From: Chloroflexota bacterium
GTDB lineage: Bacteria > Chloroflexota > Dehalococcoidia > Lucifugimonadales > JACPCL1
Direction: 5' to 3'
DNA: 35,018 nucleotides
Assembly: GCA_016179765.1 (NCBI GenBank)
Contig: JACPCL010000010.1
Location: 1 to 35,018, forward strand
Below, in pieces: positions 24,976 to 34,503 of this stretch (position 1 is the stretch's first letter; every line of letters begins with the position of its first letter). The position numbers and the translations under genes are program-made. Under the pieces are notes generated by a model. The model had not been told where the DNA came from. It saw nothing but the letters and a program-made list of their open reading frames with translations, and ran no database searches.

Positions 24976-26760
24976 ATGTCCCACGGATTCTGGCGCAAAC
25001 CCAGTCTGGTGCTCGGTATTCTCGTCTCCCTTGGCCTCCTGACCGCGGTGGCCTGCGGCGCGGCGGAGGAGCCGACCCCTACGCCGCCCCCCGCCGGCCC
25101 TGGCGCCACCAGCACGCCCACGCCGCCACCCGCCGTGGCGACACCCACGCCCACCACGACGACGGCCGTCGTGGCCACCCCCACAGCTACGGCCATCCCC
25201 ACGCCCACCCCGCTGCCCGGGATCAAGCCCAAGCGGGGCGGCCTCGTCAAGCAGAGCGCCGGCGAGGACCCTCAGAGCTTTGATGGCCACACGGCCACCT
25301 CTTCCGCCCACAACATCCACAACCAGAAGCTGACCAGCCTCCTCCTGTGGAACTCCACGGGCAACGAGATCGTCCCCGACGCCGCCGAGTCCTACACCAT
25401 CTCCGCCGATGGCAAGGTGTGGACCTTCAAGCTGCGCCCCAACGTCAAGTTCCAGACCGGCTACACCCCGGCCCACCCCAGGGACGGCACGGCCATGAAC
25501 TCCAAGGACGTCAAGTGGTCCCTGGAGAAGATCATGGGCCTCCACGGCCAGACGCTCTCCGCCCGCTCCGGCTGGATGAAGGAGTTCATTGACATTGACC
25601 GCGCGGACAACGGCATTGAGGTCGTGGACGACCTCACCTTCAAGATTCACCTCATCCAGGCCTTCCCCGGCCTGGCCAGCATCCTGGCCATTGGCCACTC
25701 CCAGCTCATCCCCGAGGGCATCGTCGGCACGGACCTCCAAAAGCGGCCCTATGGCACCGGCCCCTTCCGCCTGAAGAGCTTCCAGCGGGGCGCCCTGTGG
25801 CAGTACGCCCGTAACCCCGACTACTTCAAGCCCGGCCTCCCCTACCTGGACCAGTGGGACCTGGTGCTCATGGACGGCACCGCCATCATCCAGGCCGCCT
25901 TCCTCACCCGCAAGGTAGACGTCAGCGGCGGCAACCCCACCGCCGACAACAAGGCCATTTTTGACAAGCGCATGGCCAGCGGCGAGATCTACGAGTTGCC
26001 TGACAGCTCTGAATGCCGGCCCCAGGCCGTCAACTTCAACCACACCAAGCCGCCCTTCAACGACATCAAGCTGCGCCAGGCGGTGAACATGGGTATAGAC
26101 CGCGAGGCCTACAAAGCGGTGGTCCACGAGGGCTATGCAATACCCGTGCTCTATCTGGACACCGACGGATGGGGCCGCAGCACCGCGGAGATCATGAAGC
26201 TCCCCGGCCACCGCACACCCCACGACGCTGACCGGGCCGAAGCCATACGGATTATCAAGGAGCTGTACCCCAGTGGCCTGGACGTCAAGATGATGGCTCG
26301 CAACACCTCCGGCTACATGCGCCAGGCGGAGTTCATCGCCGGGGACTTGCGCAAGCTGGGCATCAACGTCACCGTTGAGCCGGTGGACACCTCGGTGGCG
26401 TTTGGCCGGGCGGAGAAGCTGGACTACACCATCTGGTCCTACTGGTTCTGCCAGACCACCAGGACGCCGGACGAGCTCTTCGGCAGCTACTTCATCACCG
26501 GCGGCTCCCGCAACTGGATCGGCTACAGCGACCCCATGGTGGACAAGGGGTACCTGGACATGGCCGCCACCGCCGACCCCTTGGAGAAGCGCAAGAAGGC
26601 GCTGGCCCTGGAGGACAGGATCCTTGCCTACTTGCCCTCCGCTCCCCTGGCCATCCACACCAGCCGGCTCGTCGTCTACAGCTACGTGCAGGACGTGCCC
26701 CCGGGCATCACCCAGTACATGAGGCAGAAGACCGAGCTGGTCTGGCGCTCCGACATCTAA
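24976..26760 (+). CDS. SBP_bac_5 substrate-binding lipoprotein, paralog 4
   Basis: The 594-residue lipoprotein has the same signal and lipobox (Cys27) as paralog 3. Its linker has diverged (TPTPPPAGPGATSTPTPPPA) and is shorter in TP units. The binding domain keeps the shared landmarks SYTISADGKVWTFKLRP, SGWMKEFIDIDRADNGIEVV and YFITGGSRNWIGYSDP. Around the mid-domain it reads SSECRPQAVNFNHTKPPFNDIKLRQAV, where paralogs 1-3 have GVVMNST or GLVMNST. This likely faces the ligand cleft. GGAGG precedes the ATG by six bases. It is monocistronic, with its own promoter, leader and terminator. Confidence 0.93.
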   Translation: MSHGFWRKPSLVLGILVSLGLLTAVACGAAEEPTPTPPPAGPGATSTPTPPPAVATPTPTTTTAVVATPTATAIPTPTPLPGIKPKRGGLVKQSAGEDPQSFDGHTATSSAHNIHNQKLTSLLLWNSTGNEIVPDAAESYTISADGKVWTFKLRPNVKFQTGYTPAHPRDGTAMNSKDVKWSLEKIMGLHGQTLSARSGWMKEFIDIDRADNGIEVVDDLTFKIHLIQAFPGLASILAIGHSQLIPEGIVGTDLQKRPYGTGPFRLKSFQRGALWQYARNPDYFKPGLPYLDQWDLVLMDGTAIIQAAFLTRKVDVSGGNPTADNKAIFDKRMASGEIYELPDSSECRPQAVNFNHTKPPFNDIKLRQAVNMGIDREAYKAVVHEGYAIPVLYLDTDGWGRSTAEIMKLPGHRTPHDADRAEAIRIIKELYPSGLDVKMMARNTSGYMRQAEFIAGDLRKLGINVTVEPVDTSVAFGRAEKLDYTIWSYWFCQTTRTPDELFGSYFITGGSRNWIGYSDPMVDKGYLDMAATADPLEKRKKALALEDRILAYLPSAPLAIHTSRLVVYSYVQDVPPGITQYMRQKTELVWRSDI

Positions 26761-26780
26761 GCCTTTCCTACAGCGTAAGC

Positions 26781-26809
26781 AAAGAGGCCCGCCTAAGGCG
26801 GGCCTCTTT
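26781..26809 (+). terminator. Terminator of binding-protein gene 4
   Basis: A 13-bp perfect stem (26781-26793 with 26797-26809) with loop TAA is followed by one further T. Repeat block A is missing after this copy. Confidence 0.88.
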
Positions 26810-26810
26810 T

Positions 26811-27048
26811 GGGGTGCCACTGCCCGGTTCTACCCATCGCCCTGCCCCTCCTCTATACCCGTGCCCTTCCGGAGCGACGATTTCTGGACATTTTGCGGTA
26901 TCCATATATCTATTCGTCTTGAGAGTTACTGGAAAAGCGGACTCCTGCATTGCAGACAAGAATATCATGTTTCGTATAGCATGACCTCTATAACAGACCA
27001 TTATCGTCATATTTTGCTATTATTATAACGTTAATACCTGTCATATGC
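26811..27048. other. Intergenic region before cassette 5
   Basis: No gene is seen here. A remnant of the shared motif (GACGATTTCTGGAC) lies at 26876-26889. The stretch 26930-27048 is strongly AT-rich. It has CATTATCGTCA (26999-27009) and CATATTTTGCTAT (27008-27020), which are near-copies of motifs upstream of gene 1. This tract could act as an UP element or regulator site. Confidence 0.5.
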
Positions 27049-27077
27049 TTGACAAATAAGCTTATTCCTGCAACACT
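27049..27077 (+). promoter_or_regulatory. Promoter of binding-protein gene 5 (-35 clear, -10 weak)
   Basis: TTGACA (27049-27054) is in the same CTTGACAAA context as cassettes 2-4. The hexamer at 17-base spacing (AACACT, 27072-27077) is poor. The conserved leader RNA is absent, and the ATG follows an AAGGAGG box directly. Confidence 0.5.
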
Positions 27078-27126
27078 ATAGGCCTAGTAACTGCCCCATG
27101 GTTAGCTATGGGAGAAGGAGGCAGCC

Positions 27127-28911
27127 ATGTCTCGAAATTTCTGGAGACAACCTAGCCTGGTGCTGGGCGCCTTGGTCTCCATAGCGCTGCTGACGGCAGT
27201 GGCCTGCGGCGCGACGGAGGAGCCGACTCCCACGCCGCCGCCAGCCCCCGTAGCCACCAATACCCCCACGCCACCGTCCGCCGTGGCTACCCCCACGCCG
27301 ACAACGACGACGGCCGTGGTGGCCACCCCCACGCCGACGCGCACCCCCACCCCCTCTCCTGTCCCCAGCGTCCAGCCCAAGCGGGGTGGTATTGTCAGGC
27401 TCAGCGGCGGCGAGGACCCGGCCAGCTTTGACGCCCACACCGCCACCTCTTCCGCCCACGTGGTGCACAACGCCTTGATGTACAGCAACCTGGTGTGGCG
27501 CCCCAAGGGTGACGAGATCGTTATGGACGCCGCCGAGTCCTACACCATCTCCGCCGATGGCAAGGTCTTTACCTTCAAGCTCCGCCCCAACGTCAAGTTC
27601 CAGACCGGCTACAAGCCTGCGCACCCGCGGGACGGCACGGCCATGACCTCCAAGGACGCCAAGTGGTCCCTGGAAAAGATCATGGGCCTCCACGGGCAGA
27701 CCATCTCCGCCCGCTCCGGCTGGATGAAGGAGTTCATTGACATTGACCGGCCGGACAACGGCATTGAGGTCGTGGACGACCTCACCTTCAAGATTCACCT
27801 CATCCAGCCGTTCCCTGGCCTGGTGGATATCCTCGCCATCGGCTTCTCGGCCATCTATCCCGAGGGCATCGTGAAGGACGACCTGAAGCTGCGGCCCTAT
27901 GGCTCTGGGGCCTTTCGCCTGAAAGACTTCCAGCGCGGCGCCCTGTGGCAGTATGAGCGAAACCCTGACTACTTCAAGCCTGGACTGCCCTACCTAGACG
28001 GCATCAACCACGTTAACATGGACGGTACCGCCATCATCCAGGCCGCCTTCCTGACCAACAAGCTGGATCTCAGCGGCGGGAATCCCACCAAGGATAATGA
28101 AGCCACGTACAAGGCCAGGGCGGACCGGGGCGAAATCTACATCCTTCCCTACGTGACCACTTGCAGGCCCCAGTCTGTCAACATGAACCACACCAAGCCA
28201 CCCTTTAACGACATCAAGCTACGCCAGGCGGTGAACCTGGCCATTGACCGACAGGGTTACATAGAGGTGGTCCACGACGGCTACGCGCAACCCCACTTCT
28301 TCCTGGACACCGGCGGGGTAGGACGCTCCGTGCAGGAGATATTGAAGGCCCCAGGCTACCGCCAGCCCCATGACGCCGACCTGGCGGAGGCCAAGAAGAT
28401 CATAAGCGAGCTCTACCCCAGCGGCCTGGACGTCAAGATGATGGCCCGGAACAGTTCCGGGTACATGCGTCAGAACGAGTTCATCGCCGGCGAGCTCCGC
28501 AAAGTGGGCATCAACGTTACCCTTGATCCCCAGGACTCCTCCGTCGTGTTTCCACGGGCCGAAAAGCTGGACTACACCATCTGGTCCTACTACTTCTGCC
28601 TGACCACAGAAACGCCCGAGGAGCTCTTTGGCAGCTACTTCATCACCGGCGGCTCCCGCAACTGGATCGGCTTCAGCAATCCGGACATGGACCGGGGTTA
28701 CCTGGACCTGGCCGCTACTGCTGACCCCATAGAGAAGCGAAGGAAGGCCCTCGCGCTGGAAGACATCATCCTGAAAGAGTTGCCTGTTGCCCCCCTGCCC
28801 GTTCAGTCCGGCACGAGGACAGCCTACAGCTATGTCCGTGACCTTCCTCTGACCAAGGGCAAGCAGTACACCTGGCCAAAGAACGAGCTCATCTGGCGCT
28901 CCGACATCTAA
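27127..28911 (+). CDS. SBP_bac_5 substrate-binding lipoprotein, paralog 5
   Basis: This 594-residue lipoprotein (MSRNFWRQPSLVLGALVS, Cys27 in AVAC) is the most diverged member. It has a TPTRTPTPSPVP linker, LSGGEDPASFDAHTATSSAH at the domain start and KGKQYTWPKNELIWRSDI at the end. It keeps SGWMKEFIDIDR and YFITGGSRNWIGFSNP. It groups with paralogs 3 and 4 by the RRKKALALEDIIL segment. Its control region differs from copies 2-4 (no 73-nt leader and a different terminator), so it is probably the oldest duplicate or a separately regulated one. AAGGAGG lies seven bases upstream of the ATG. No transport permease follows; the next gene is purA. Confidence 0.93.
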   Translation: MSRNFWRQPSLVLGALVSIALLTAVACGATEEPTPTPPPAPVATNTPTPPSAVATPTPTTTTAVVATPTPTRTPTPSPVPSVQPKRGGIVRLSGGEDPASFDAHTATSSAHVVHNALMYSNLVWRPKGDEIVMDAAESYTISADGKVFTFKLRPNVKFQTGYKPAHPRDGTAMTSKDAKWSLEKIMGLHGQTISARSGWMKEFIDIDRPDNGIEVVDDLTFKIHLIQPFPGLVDILAIGFSAIYPEGIVKDDLKLRPYGSGAFRLKDFQRGALWQYERNPDYFKPGLPYLDGINHVNMDGTAIIQAAFLTNKLDLSGGNPTKDNEATYKARADRGEIYILPYVTTCRPQSVNMNHTKPPFNDIKLRQAVNLAIDRQGYIEVVHDGYAQPHFFLDTGGVGRSVQEILKAPGYRQPHDADLAEAKKIISELYPSGLDVKMMARNSSGYMRQNEFIAGELRKVGINVTLDPQDSSVVFPRAEKLDYTIWSYYFCLTTETPEELFGSYFITGGSRNWIGFSNPDMDRGYLDLAATADPIEKRRKALALEDIILKELPVAPLPVQSGTRTAYSYVRDLPLTKGKQYTWPKNELIWRSDI

Positions 28912-28930
28912 CGAGGCTTCCCCATCTTCC

Positions 28931-28975
28931 GGGACAACCCGCCAGGCCCTCCTGCTCCTGGTGGGTTGTCCCTTT
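28931..28975 (+). terminator. Terminator of binding-protein gene 5
   Basis: A 16-bp stem (28931-28946 with 28957-28972, one G-U pair) with a 10-base loop is followed by TTT. It is unrelated to the terminators of copies 1-4. Confidence 0.88.
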
Positions 28976-29009
28976 CCTATCCCCTCTACCCGACCCGTAT
29001 CCCTACTAG

Positions 29010-30422
<1,413 letters not shown>

Positions 30423-30467
30423 CGAGCCGAAGCCCTGAACGCAGTGAAGGGGGTAGCGAAGGGACGG

Positions 30468-30524
30468 TCCGCCTGCGGCGGATGGGGATGTCCCCCAGAT
30501 ACAAATCCATCCGCCGTAGGCGGA
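30468..30524. repeat. Large hairpin between purA and the FAH genes
   Basis: Two 18-base arms (30468-30485 and 30507-30524) pair with one wobble around a 21-base loop. There is no U tract, so it is more likely part of a palindromic repeat than an ordinary terminator. It lies in the 174-base gap after purA. Confidence 0.7.
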
Positions 30525-30556
30525 TACCTTGAACCCTCTTGAGGGGTTTGGGGGTG

Positions 30557-30574
30557 TTTTTCAGCAGCCTGCTA
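30557..30574. repeat. Transposon-end-like 18-nt motif, copy 2
   Basis: TTTTTCAGCAGCCTGCTA matches 82-99 at 16 of 18 positions. It lies just before the ribosome site of the first FAH gene. With the hairpin and repeat B it makes the purA-FAH gap look like a patchwork of mobile-element remnants. Confidence 0.45.
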
Positions 30575-30596
30575 AGGCAAAGGAAGGAGCATACCC

Positions 30597-31511
30597 ATGA
30601 AACTCGTGGTCTTCAACGATTCCAGAGTGGGGGTGGTGAGAGCAAGCTCCGTCGTGGATGTGACCGATGCCATAGAGGACATCCCTCACATCAATGTCGG
30701 CCAGCTCATGAACGGCCTTGTTGAGCGCTTTGACCAGTACAAGGGCAAGATTGAGCAGAAGGTGGCCTCTTCTCAGGGCGTTCCCCTGAACAGTGTCGTC
30801 CTGCGGTCGCCGTTGCCCAAGCCTCCCAAGCTGGTGTGCATGGCCGTGAACTACATGGAGGACGGCACCCGCCCGGAGCCTGCCCCCATCAACGCCTTCC
30901 TCAAGTCCCCCACCTCCGTCATCGGCGATGGCGACACCGTGGAGCTGAGCCAGGACAACGCTACCGTCTTTGAAAACGAGGCGGAGCTGGGCCTGGTCAT
31001 CGGCAAGCGCGCCAGCAAGGTGAAGGCCGCCGACTGGCGCCAGTACATATTCGGCTACGTCAACTTCATAGACGTCTCCTCCCGGGGCTTGGGCGCCCAG
31101 GGTATGGATAGCTTCTTCCCCACCAAATCCCAGTACACCTCCGCCCCCATAGGGCCTTACCTGGTAACCGCAGACGAAATCCCCGACCCACAGAACCTCC
31201 AGGTGCGCCTCTGGGTCAATGGCAAGCTTTGGCAGAACTACAACACCAACGACATGGGCCACAAGATCCCCCGCGTCGTTGAGTGGACCTCCACTATCGC
31301 CACGCTGTTGCCAGGGGATGTCATCGCCGCCGGCACCAACCACTGGGGTCTTGGCCCCCTGCACGATGGCGACTTCATGGAGATGGAGACCGAGGGCCTC
31401 GGCCGCATGCACCTGAAGGTGCGGGACATCCGCCAGCGCCAGTGGGTGCGGGAGACCCACCGGGAGCGGCAAGCCAAGGGCCAGCCCCCGGCGGCTCCCA
31501 GAATTTCCTAG
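30597..31511 (+). CDS. Fumarylacetoacetate hydrolase (FAH)-family protein, paralog A
   Basis: The 304-residue protein has the FAH fold, used for C-C bond hydrolysis, decarboxylation or hydration of 2-oxo acids. The metal-binding acids are visible as Glu128 and Glu130 in FENEAELGLVIGK and Asp159 in GYVNFIDVSSRG. A family-like N-terminal strand region (MKLVVFNDSRVGVV) and the TNHWGLGPLHDGD loop are present. AAGGAGCATACCC precedes the ATG. It is followed 33 bases later by a paralog of similar plan, so the two probably arose by tandem duplication and may form a heteromer. The substrate is unknown; an aromatic or sugar-acid catabolic role is inferred only from family. Confidence 0.9.
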   Translation: MKLVVFNDSRVGVVRASSVVDVTDAIEDIPHINVGQLMNGLVERFDQYKGKIEQKVASSQGVPLNSVVLRSPLPKPPKLVCMAVNYMEDGTRPEPAPINAFLKSPTSVIGDGDTVELSQDNATVFENEAELGLVIGKRASKVKAADWRQYIFGYVNFIDVSSRGLGAQGMDSFFPTKSQYTSAPIGPYLVTADEIPDPQNLQVRLWVNGKLWQNYNTNDMGHKIPRVVEWTSTIATLLPGDVIAAGTNHWGLGPLHDGDFMEMETEGLGRMHLKVRDIRQRQWVRETHRERQAKGQPPAAPRIS

Positions 31512-31544
31512 CCACCGCCGACCTACTAACAAAAGGAGTCAACC

Positions 31545-32543
31545 ATGAAGCTGGTATTCTTCAACGACTTTACGCTTGGCGTGCTTCAGGGCTCTAACGT
31601 ACACGATGTCTCCGCCGCCGTCAAAGACGTGCCCCACGTGACGCCCCAGGACCTCATCTCCGGCGTCATCTACCACTTTGACGTGCTGCGCAGCAAGATA
31701 GAGGCCGAGGCCTCCAAGAGCCGGGGCGTCCCCAGGAACCAGGTGCGCCTGCGCGCGCCTCTGCCCCGCCCTACCCACATGGTCAACATGGCCGCCAACT
31801 ACCTGGAGAATGGCTTCATCAAGCAGTTGCGTCCCATCAACGCCTTCCTCAAGTCCCCGGAGTCCGTCATTGGCAACGGCGACACCCTGGTGCTGCCGCC
31901 TGAGAAGGCGACCATCTTCCATCATGAAGCGGAGTTGGGCGGCGTCATCGGCAAGCCAGCCCGCAACGTCAGCGCCGCCAACGCCTACGACTACCTCTTC
32001 GGCTACGTCAACTACGTTGACGGCTCCGCGCGCGGCCTTGGCGGCGGCTCCTTCTACTGGGGCAAGTCTTGGGACACCTTCTGCCCCATGGGCCCCTGCA
32101 TCGTCACCGCAGACGAGATCAAGGACCCCCAGAACCTGCACGTCCGCATGTGGGTCAACGGCGATGCCCGCCATGACTACAACACCAGCGACATGGCCTA
32201 CAACATCCGCCGCTGCGTGGAGTGGTCCACCCACGTCACACTCCTAGAGCCCGGGGATGTCATCGCCTTTGGCACCAACCATCAGGGCATTGGCGCTATC
32301 CAGAACGGCGATGTCGTGGAGATGGAGATTGACGGCCTAGAGCGCCTCACCTTCCGCGTCCAGGACGACCTCCACCGCGAATGGCCCCACGGCATTGACC
32401 ACGAGATGGCCGACCGCGTGGCGGGCCGCACTCCCCCGCCCGCTGCTGGCCAAGCCGGGCAGCAACCAGTTACCCGGCCACCGGTCATTGGGCACCAGGA
32501 TGTGCCACCTCCCTCAACACGCGTGATCCCGGGTCCAAGGTAA
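31545..32543 (+). CDS. Fumarylacetoacetate hydrolase (FAH)-family protein, paralog B
   Basis: This 332-residue paralog keeps the acids at identical positions (Glu128 and Glu130 in HHEAELGGVIGK, Asp159 in GYVNYVDGSARG). It shares PINAFLKSPESVIGNGDT with paralog A (PINAFLKSPTSVIGDGDT). It has an extra Pro-rich C-terminal tail (about 290-332) that looks disordered. AAAGGAGTCAACC precedes the ATG. The two genes are likely co-transcribed. Divergence in the loop after Asp159 (GGGSFYWGKSWDTF against AQGMDSFFPTKSQY) suggests different substrates or a regulatory subunit. Confidence 0.9.
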   Translation: MKLVFFNDFTLGVLQGSNVHDVSAAVKDVPHVTPQDLISGVIYHFDVLRSKIEAEASKSRGVPRNQVRLRAPLPRPTHMVNMAANYLENGFIKQLRPINAFLKSPESVIGNGDTLVLPPEKATIFHHEAELGGVIGKPARNVSAANAYDYLFGYVNYVDGSARGLGGGSFYWGKSWDTFCPMGPCIVTADEIKDPQNLHVRMWVNGDARHDYNTSDMAYNIRRCVEWSTHVTLLEPGDVIAFGTNHQGIGAIQNGDVVEMEIDGLERLTFRVQDDLHREWPHGIDHEMADRVAGRTPPPAAGQAGQQPVTRPPVIGHQDVPPPSTRVIPGPR

Positions 32544-32594
32544 CGTCTCTGCATAGGTGAGGGCGAGGCGTGCCTCGCCCTGGTGAGCGCCAAT

Positions 32595-32733
32595 GTCATT
32601 CTGAGAGAGTCCCGATTGCGTCGGGACGAAGAATCTCTCCTGGATTCTCAACCGATATGTCGTGCCTGTGATGGTCAGGCCAGGAGAGATTCATTCGGTC
32701 GTCCTTTCCAGGGAAGGACTCCCTCAGAATGAC
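32595..32733. repeat. MITE-like palindromic element, copy 3
   Basis: The 139-bp element has the best terminal inverted repeats of the three. GTCATTCTGAGAGAGTCC at the left matches the reverse complement of the right end at 17 of 18 positions. It lies between the FAH pair and the MaoC pair. No coding sequence is present. Confidence 0.75.
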
Positions 32734-32759
32734 AATGTGAACAATAACAGGAGGCCAGC

Positions 32760-33185
32760 ATGGTGCAAACACAAGAGGCAGACACCCGCAAGGTCCTGGA
32801 CTGGGAGGCATTGGAGATCGGCGAGCATCTCCCATCCTTCTCCTACGTGCTCACCCAGGAGATGCTGAAGGAGTACCGCAGGGGCGTCATGGACCCGGAG
32901 GCCGCCTTCCCCACCATCTCCCATAAGGTGGACGTGGGCGCCTATGGCCGCGCCTACCGCGATCATGGCTCGGTCAACGCCCGCTGCGCCTTCCACTGCT
33001 ACAACACCCCTATCCCAGGCAACCGCATCACCGTTCACGCCTGGATCGCCGATAAGTACCTCCGTCGCGGCAAGACCTATATCGTCACCGAGGCCGTCTC
33101 CGTGGACGACAATGGCCGCCTCCTTGACCGCGTCATCACCCATGAGCTGAAGCAACCGGCAGAGGTGGGCAAGAAATGGGGATAA
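32760..33185 (+). CDS. MaoC-like/hot-dog dehydratase domain protein, N-terminal-half type
   Basis: The 141-residue product looks like one half of a MaoC or FAS1-like double hot-dog enzyme. Segments LEIGEHLPSFSYVLTQEMLKEY and HCYNTPIPGNRITVHAWIADKYLRRGKTYIVTE give the strand-helix pattern. The latter includes the PGN-type turn found before the central strands. The usual catalytic Asp-His motif is not evident. AGGAGG precedes the ATG by about six bases. It overlaps the next hot-dog gene by ten bases, which suggests the two subunits form a heterodimer. The substrate is probably an acyl-CoA or related enoyl compound. Confidence 0.75.
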   Translation: MVQTQEADTRKVLDWEALEIGEHLPSFSYVLTQEMLKEYRRGVMDPEAAFPTISHKVDVGAYGRAYRDHGSVNARCAFHCYNTPIPGNRITVHAWIADKYLRRGKTYIVTEAVSVDDNGRLLDRVITHELKQPAEVGKKWG

Positions 33186-33625
33186 CACGCACCTTCAAGG
33201 TGGGCGACGAACTGCCGCCCCTTGTCAAGCACATGACCCAGGAGGCCATCAACCTCTTTGAAGGAAGCGCCGGCCACCGTGGCCCCAGCCAGTTCACCGA
33301 CGAGGCCACCGCCCGCCAGACCCTGGGCACATCCAGCACCGTCGCCTCCGGCCGCATGTCCCTGACCTTTGGCCTGGAGCTGCTGCGACGCTACTTTGGC
33401 GCCGATGTCTATAACCGCGGCGGCATGGTAGACCTGCGTTTCCTGCGCCCCGTGCGGCCCGGAGACGCCATTACTTTCAGCGGCAAAATCACAGCCATCT
33501 CCAAAGAGGCGGACGGCAACCGCGTCTCCGTAGAGGTCACCGCCGCCAACCAGAAGGGAGACGTGACCGCCGTGGGCGCGGGAAGTTGCGTCGTCCCAAG
33601 TGGCTTCTTCCCGCCGGAAGAGTAG
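33176..33625 (+). CDS. MaoC-like/hot-dog dehydratase domain protein, C-terminal-half type
   Basis: The 149-residue protein has a MaoC-like plan: FKVGDELPPLVKHMTQEAI, a FTDEATAR helix, SGRMSLTFGLELL and FLRPVRPGDAITFSGKI. In hydratases the overhanging segment reads GDxNPIH. Here it reads GHRGPSQF, so the catalytic Asp and His appear to be replaced, and the HG before the long helix is SG. It may have lost hydratase activity, or the pair may use residues from both subunits. It starts inside the preceding gene (10-base overlap), so production of the two is coupled. Confidence 0.8.
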   Translation: MGITRTFKVGDELPPLVKHMTQEAINLFEGSAGHRGPSQFTDEATARQTLGTSSTVASGRMSLTFGLELLRRYFGADVYNRGGMVDLRFLRPVRPGDAITFSGKITAISKEADGNRVSVEVTAANQKGDVTAVGAGSCVVPSGFFPPEE

Positions 33626-33722
33626 CATGGCCTTAGGCGACCCCATTTCGGCCTCCCTGCGAGGCCCCACACCACAGCACAGAGAGGGAAGCTCCCCTGG
33701 AGCTTCCTTGAATGACAAGGAA

Positions 33723-33755
33723 CGAGGGAGTTCCGAGGGCATCGGGACTCCCTCG
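33723..33755. repeat. Hairpin between the MaoC and PIG-L genes
   Basis: Twelve-base arms (33723-33734 and 33744-33755, one G-U) enclose a 9-base loop. The flanking GAATGACAAGG recalls the ends of the MITE-like elements, so this may be a decayed copy. There is no U tract. Confidence 0.55.
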
Positions 33756-33779
33756 GTAGTTTCAGAAGGAGCAGGCGCT

Positions 33780-34499
33780 ATGACCCAGGAGCAGCAGCAG
33801 CAAGAGGAGCCGTACCGCCGTGCCATGGTGGTGGTGGCCCACGCCGACGACGCCGAGTTTAGCTGTTCCGGCACCGTCGCCAAGTGGTGCCGGGAAGGCA
33901 TGGAGGTGGTGTACGTCATCGTCACCGACGGAAGCAAAGGCACTGACGACCGCAGCGTGACCCCGGAGCGCTTGGCGGAGGTACGGCGGCAGGAGCAGAT
34001 AGTCGCTGGCGAGGTCCTGGGCCTCAAGGAAGTGGTCTTCCTGGGCTACCCGGACGCCTACCTTCAGCCCACCCTGGAGGTGCGACGGGACATCACTCGC
34101 GAGATTCGCCGCTTCCGCCCGGACATCCTCATCACCCTCAGCCCAGTCCGCACCCTGTCCAGCAACTTCTACATGGGCCATCCCGACCACTTCGCCGCGG
34201 GGGAAGCGGCCCTCTCCGCCGTCTTTCCCGCCGCCCGCGACCACCTCACCTTCCCCGAGCTGCTCAAGGAGGGCCTGGAACCCCACAAGGTGCGGGAGGT
34301 GCTCATCGTGGGTCACGATAGCCCCGATAAGTGGATTGACGTGACCGACTCCATGCCCACCGCCATGCAAGCCCTCATGGCCCATGGCAGCCAGATAGGG
34401 CCAGAGGCGGCGGAACGCATGAAGGAGTGGCGGCAGGAGGCGGGCAAAGAGAAGGGCATGCAGTACGCCGAAGCCTTCAAGCACATCCTGCTACGGTAG
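33780..34499 (+). CDS. PIG-L (LmbE)-family N-acetylglucosaminyl deacetylase-like protein
   Basis: The 239-residue protein has the zinc-binding motif of the family as AHADDAEF (20-27, usual form AHPDDE) and the second motif HPDHFAAGEAAL. Family members remove acetyl groups from GlcNAc-linked molecules such as mycothiol or bacillithiol precursors and antibiotics. The target here is unknown. A short Gln-rich N-terminus (EQQQQEE) precedes the domain. The start at 33780 has AAGGAG eight bases upstream. A longer frame beginning at 33600 would overlap the MaoC gene and a hairpin and is rejected. It follows the hot-dog pair by 154 bases. Confidence 0.9.
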   Translation: MTQEQQQQEEPYRRAMVVVAHADDAEFSCSGTVAKWCREGMEVVYVIVTDGSKGTDDRSVTPERLAEVRRQEQIVAGEVLGLKEVVFLGYPDAYLQPTLEVRRDITREIRRFRPDILITLSPVRTLSSNFYMGHPDHFAAGEAALSAVFPAARDHLTFPELLKEGLEPHKVREVLIVGHDSPDKWIDVTDSMPTAMQALMAHGSQIGPEAAERMKEWRQEAGKEKGMQYAEAFKHILLR

Positions 34500-34503
34500 A
34501 GGA

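Noticed and set aside
33600-33779. A longer N-terminus for the PIG-L protein starting at 33600
   Set aside because: It would overlap the MaoC gene and run through a hairpin repeat. The ATG at 33780 has a good ribosome site and directly precedes the domain.
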